From Marthasterias glacialis (Eukaryota; Echinodermata; Asteroidea; Forcipulatida; Asteriidae), in assembly GCA_911728455.2 (NCBI GenBank), contig OU452235.1, positions 12,634,634 to 12,698,633 on the forward strand: a stretch of DNA of 64,000 nucleotides, written 5' to 3'. Below the pieces are notes generated by a model that was not told the DNA's origin, ran no database searches, and was given only the letters and a program-made list of their open reading frames with translations. Shown here piece by piece: positions 60,136 to 64,000 of this stretch (within the stretch, counting starts at the first letter, position 1; every line of letters starts with the position of its first letter). The translations under genes were made by a program, and so were the position numbers.

Positions 60136-60504
60136 TTAAAGCCCCAGCTCAACATTGGTAAGAAGAAAAAAATAAAATTGGTTCACAGATTTACAGGTAT
60201 ACCTTACATAGTATAGAGATAAAGATGGTAGAAAACTTTTCTTGAAATATTTCTGCCTAAAGTGTTACCATTTTTAAATGATAAATGAAACAGAATCCAA
60301 AATCAGTTTTCGTCTCAGTGAGACGAAAACTCTGCCTATAGGAATGCGTACAAAATGCTGAATGCATTTTTTTACCGTTTCCTCGCAAACGAAACAACGA
60401 AATGAACTGACATTTTCACAGGGTGGTTTTATTACAAATATCTTGATTTGTGCAACGAATGGAAGCATTTACAGTCAATTTACCAATGTTGAGCTGGGGC
60501 TTCA
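60136..60504 (+). mobile_element. TTAA-flanked MITE, family A copy 3, just upstream of exon 5
   Basis: It starts TTAA plus AGCCCCAGCTCAACATTGGT and ends ACCAATGTTGAGCTGGGGCT with TTAA decayed to TTCA. It is the copy with the best-kept terminal inverted repeats. Its end is 70 bases before the exon 5 acceptor, inside the region where a branch point is expected upstream of the splice site. Confidence 0.75.
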
Positions 60505-60574
60505 CGGTATAACAACTTGTAGTGACACAAAATTAAAGGTGAAGATTTTGTTTTTTGTGTTGTTCGATTGATAG

Positions 60575-60742
60575 GTCACAGATGACTTTCCGCAGCACCA
60601 GAATCGGCGAGACTTCTCGCAGTGCGTTGATCCACGAGATTTTCCGCCGTGTGACGGAGAGCAGGAATACTTACTGTACGAAGACTCATCATACATGGAT
60701 CAAGCAACGTGTACAGACTTCTCATATCACGACGAGTGCTAG
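60575..60742 (+). CDS. Exon 5: C-terminal cytoplasmic tail and stop
   Basis: This exon encodes residues 426-480 and a TAG stop at 60740-60742. It continues the acidic, tyrosine-rich composition of exon 4 in frame. Visible features are a cluster YLLYEDSSY (residues 457-465) and four cysteines at 442, 451, 471 and 480, the last being the C-terminal residue of the protein. Cysteines are absent from the ectodomain, so these could be palmitoylated, bind metal or form contacts with partners. The acceptor gattgatag at 60566-60574 is only moderately strong, with a short T-rich stretch upstream. A MITE ends about 70 bases before it. The match of composition and frame to exon 4 supports the call. Confidence 0.68.
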   Translation, partial: VTDDFPQHQNRRDFSQCVDPRDFPPCDGEQEYLLYEDSSYMDQATCTDFSYHDEC

Positions 60743-61330
60743 TATAACACCCCTCCCTTTCTTCGTACCCCCCCCCCCCGTCTCCATGCCCATCCCCTGT
60801 TGCCCTTTCCCATGTCTCCTTCCTAATTGGCAGTATTTTTGACCGCGTGAGGGCGTTGTGTGAACCAAAGTGATGATGCAAAACAAGTAAAACGAATTGC
60901 TTTTCAGTCGTTATAACTATCGTTATTAATTTGTCCATTGACACAAGAAAACAGCATGCAGGCACTCAAAATAAGATAAAACTGTAATAATTGTGACGCA
61001 AGGAAGTTAGCCGTTGAAAGCGCCCTCATGTGGTCAACAAATACGGTCACTTTCCCCAACGCCCTACCCCGTCTGAGAAAGATGGTTCTACCGCATCAGT
61101 GGCAGAATGATTTCCAAACATTACATCTAAAGTTAGTATGAAAACTACTTATTAAAGGTAGAAGTTATTTTGCTTAAAGAATCTCGGAAGCCTTATTTTA
61201 TAAGCTGCAGTCGGAGATTTTGCTATGGCAAAAACTTGTAAACAAATTATTGTCACAACTATACGAATTTATTTGCTAAACAGTTTATGTGGCTAGTCTC
61301 ATAATGCTTTTGTACACAATATAACTTGGC
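60743..61330 (+). other. Probable 3' untranslated region and flank of the mucin-like gene
   Basis: The sequence after the stop has a C-rich stretch (60769-60835) and then ordinary AT-rich DNA. No AATAAA occurs close by; an ATTAAA at 61152-61157 is the nearest variant signal, and an AATAAA appears only at 63472-63477. The true cleavage site cannot be fixed from sequence alone. Confidence 0.3.
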
Positions 61331-61349
61331 AGTCACAAACAACATGCTG

Positions 61350-61470
61350 TAGGCATGAAAGAGGGTACCATCTAAAATTTCGCGTCATGTGTATTGTTTG
61401 TGACTGGTTCCCTGCTGAATTTACTTAGCAGAGACATTTGTTAAGCAGTCTGCCTCTGACGTAGCTTTTA
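61350..61470. repeat. Diverged GGGCCC-family core
   Basis: GTTTGTGACTGGTTCCCTGCTGAATTTACTTAGCAGAGAC resembles the GTGACTGGTATCCTGCTTAT and TTAGCAGAAAAT core; the ends are lost. Confidence 0.4.
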
Positions 61471-62020
61471 ATGAAAGTTTGGCATTTGAGTAAAATGAGT
61501 TCACACTCTTTATGTTTTCGGAGCACTAGCAAACACCTGTTTTTGTTCAATGCTCACAATTTTAGGTTCACACTACGGGTTATTTTTAAAAACTAGATAA
61601 TTTATAAACAGTGTACTCACCCATTGTGTACTCAGTGATAAACCAATATCTTAATATTATTCTCTAGTCGCTTTCTGTATATAATGAAATTGATATAAAT
61701 CGTGTGCAGGTGTTTCACGAGGAATGTTCAAGTTGACAAGATGTCCCTAAGTGAGGCGGGAAATCATGAATCTAAAAATAACGTCTGTCCTAATCTACAA
61801 TTAAGATGGAGTTCATTCACATTGGAGAAATTCAACTTAGCTTGATGGTAGTGTGTTATCTTGGAGGGGGTGTTGCGGGTAATTTTAATATGTTTTGATG
61901 GGAGGCTTCGAAAGTTTCAAACTCTGTTGTGCATGCAACACATCAACTGTCGTCTTAACCCGGTGAGCCAAGGCTCGTGAGTGACGCCAGATACCGGCCT
62001 TTCAAACCATGATGCAATTA

Positions 62021-62165
62021 CTAGGGATCGATGGATGTTTACCTTTGACCTTTTGCTTGGTGTGGTCAGTGGTTTGGCACAAAATAATCTCCAGAGATCG
62101 ATTGACAGGTACCCTTGACCCTTTCCTGGGTGTCTTCCATGGGTATTTGATGGTTTGGAGCACAA
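62021..62165. repeat. 70-base tandem duplication
   Basis: CTAGGGATCGATGGATGTTT and CCAGAGATCGATTGACAGGT start parallel units that continue with ACCTTTGACCTTTTGCTTGG / ACCCTTGACCCTTTCCTGGG and GGTTTGGCAC / GGTTTGGAGC. Confidence 0.65.
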
Positions 62166-62289
62166 ACACCGGCTGTCTCCGATATAAACATTGAATAGAC
62201 CCTTCCCATTAAATAGGTAAATTGCACATCACGCGTGCGCACTAACGTTACTTGTGGGCACAACGAGGGAACATCGCGCCTTTTTGTGT

Positions 62290-62470
62290 GGGGCTAAATA
62301 GTCGGTCGCGCGACAATCGCGCGACAGTAAAATTGACGCACGACGAGGTTTATAGTCCACGCTGACGCCTCAGCGACTATAGACTGCAATGATAAGGCTC
62401 AGCGTCCAGCTATCCCAGCGTCTAGCGGTTATCATCGCGCGACGAACTATAAACCAGCCTTAAAGGTGGC
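62290..62470. mobile_element. GC-rich MITE-like element with GCGCGAC palindromes
   Basis: GTCGCGCGACAATCGCGCGA, GACGAGGTTTATAGTC and GCGCGACGAACTATAAACCA give several inverted pairings, and the right end reads AACCAGCCTTAAAG. No open frame is present. Confidence 0.55.
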
Positions 62471-62479
62471 GTGACGCAC

Positions 62480-64000
62480 ACGCGTTTGTGTGTGCTGGTG
62501 CACAACTCTATGGCGTTTGACCACCACTAATGTCTGCATGTACGCATGTGTGAATGTAATTAGCATATTTCATGGGAAGGGCTAATTCTGACACCGGTGT
62601 CTGTATTTTTCCCGACGGATACAAAAACAGGGAACCTGTCTATTCTGAGTAATAGATCTCTCTACGGATCCAAAACTCTTGGTGGCAAACTATTCTGTGA
62701 ATTTAAACACCTTTTGCTTGACATGCACTTTGGATTATTCAGAGCTGTACAATTGACAGTAGTGTAAATACTTGATGAGACAGATAGCAAGGGGAACTTC
62801 ATAGTGGCACTATCGGTTTTCTGAACAACGAATGTAAATAATGTTTAGCTCATTTTCTTTTGTGGAAGCAAGGGAAGAAAGCAAGGAGTTGGCTGCAGGA
62901 TGTTCCGTCCCGACAGCTTGTATCGTGGCATTTTGTCAATTTTGACTGTTGTTTAAAGGAGTAGAATACACTCTTTGACAAGGAAGCGAGCAGATTGTAA
63001 ACCCAACATTCAACATAACTTTTTAATTTCCCTAAAAGAGGTGCCCTTTACCATAGGGAAAAAAACTACCGTGCCCCCACAAGAATGAAGCATCAGGCCC
63101 GCCCCCTCCACACAACTCTCTCACGAGCCAGTCAAAATAACCCATTGTTAGTCATTGTGTATTGTATTACCCCCAAATTGTCAGAATTGGTGGCTACATT
63201 CTATATTTAATATTATCTCGTCAGGTTCACCTATCATTTTATCTTAATGGGGAAACCAGACTATTTTATCTCCCCAGCCTCGTTTTGGTTACACTGAGTT
63301 GAGTGGAAGGAAAGCCAAGTTGGCTGCATGCACCGCGGTAAAATGTCAGTTCTGTATGCATTGCGATTTTAGGTGTACGATGATTTGTATCAGGCAAACC
63401 TGGGCTCAATCAAAATATTAGCCATTTCTCCATTTTAAAATTGTATTGATACAATTAGTATTGTAATTATTAATAAAAAGGAGAAGGGGTATGCTGTAGT
63501 ACACTAATTATCATCAGAAATTTATAATTGCGAAAATGAGTAATCTACCTTTCAGCATCGTTCTTGAAAAAAATGTCCACACCAAACAAAGTTCTTTTTT
63601 CGGGTTGAGAAAAAAAATTGTTTAAAAACGGTAAACAAAAATGGTAATCAAATTTCAGTGCAATATCTTGATGAAAAGTTGTTGTTTCTTCCCTTGGTGT
63701 TGACATTTTTATTCTGGACTTCTATTTCAAAACAAACGGGAATATACTCGACTTCAAGCATCTTTCCAACATTCATGTATATATTTTGTAAATGTTCATA
63801 ACAGTTGATAACACTGTTGTAATAGTCTTTTGTACATATACTTTGCTTGTAATTGTGCAGATATGACGTCATTAAAACACTGCTTATTATAATGACCACT
63901 TTCTGACATTTCTTCGATAATTTGCCTTTTTCTATATAATGCTCGGTTGTAACAAAATCATCTAACATTTATCATTCATTTATCACTTCCTGTGATGTTT
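62480..64000. other. Downstream flank, no supported gene
   Basis: AT-rich. A minus-strand frame of 106 codons (63648-63968) has mixed composition but no recognised domain; AATAAA at 63472 is on the plus strand. A short GGGGAAACCAGACTATTTT block (63249) resembles blocks near 12450 and 51805. Confidence 0.25.

Noticed and set aside
63648-63968. 106-codon minus-strand frame near the window end
   Set aside because: No recognised family and AT-rich composition; cannot be told from chance without a search.

Overview
This window looks like nuclear DNA from a metazoan with a repeat-rich, AT-leaning genome. There is no bacterial operon structure. The one gene I can build has GT-AG introns of 0.8 to 7.9 kb, and almost everything else is interspersed repeats: TTAA-flanked MITEs, fold-back elements, tRNA-Leu-derived SINEs and a broken non-LTR retrotransposon. 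The repeat mix suggests a marine invertebrate deuterostome, possibly an echinoderm. That assignment is an impression from repeat style and was not tested by any search.

The centre of interest is a five-exon plus-strand gene running from a TATA-containing promoter near 37.78 kb to a stop at 60742. The exons are 37864-37936, 44642-45574, 53507-53672, 54472-54574 and 60575-60742. They join in frame (phases 1, 1, 2, 0) into a predicted 480-residue type I membrane protein. It has a signal peptide, a roughly 310-residue Ser/Thr-rich cysteine-free mucin-like ectodomain with eight N-glycosylation sequons, an acidic tyrosine-rich stalk, an RTRR furin-type motif, one membrane span, and an acidic cytoplasmic tail of about 93 residues. 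The tail carries a YSRF sorting-type motif, a YENH Grb2-SH2-type motif and four cysteines. I do not recognise a named orthologue. The mucin domain is a single symmetric (1-1) exon, so skipping it would keep the frame. An 11-codon upstream ORF ends on the start codon (ATGA overlap).

Layout: 0-37 kb has no confident gene. It holds tandem repeats (3.1-3.5, 5.2-6.1, 7.2-7.4 and 8.1-8.35 kb), hairpin elements, a LINE 3' end with a nested insert (24.06-25.18 kb), a chain of three abutting TTAA-type MITEs (29.05-30.34 kb), and a degenerate repeat array split by a SINE (33.05-34.3 kb). One minus-strand ORF (13056-13370) might be a protein-coding fragment. 37.8-60.7 kb is the mucin-like gene, whose introns carry the same repeat families. 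60.7-64 kb is probably 3' flank or UTR plus degenerate repeats.

Limits: exon calls rest on hand-read splice sites, frame continuity and protein composition. Repeat boundaries are approximate, and family names such as piggyBac-like or tRNA-Leu SINE are inferences from TIRs, target sites and box motifs.
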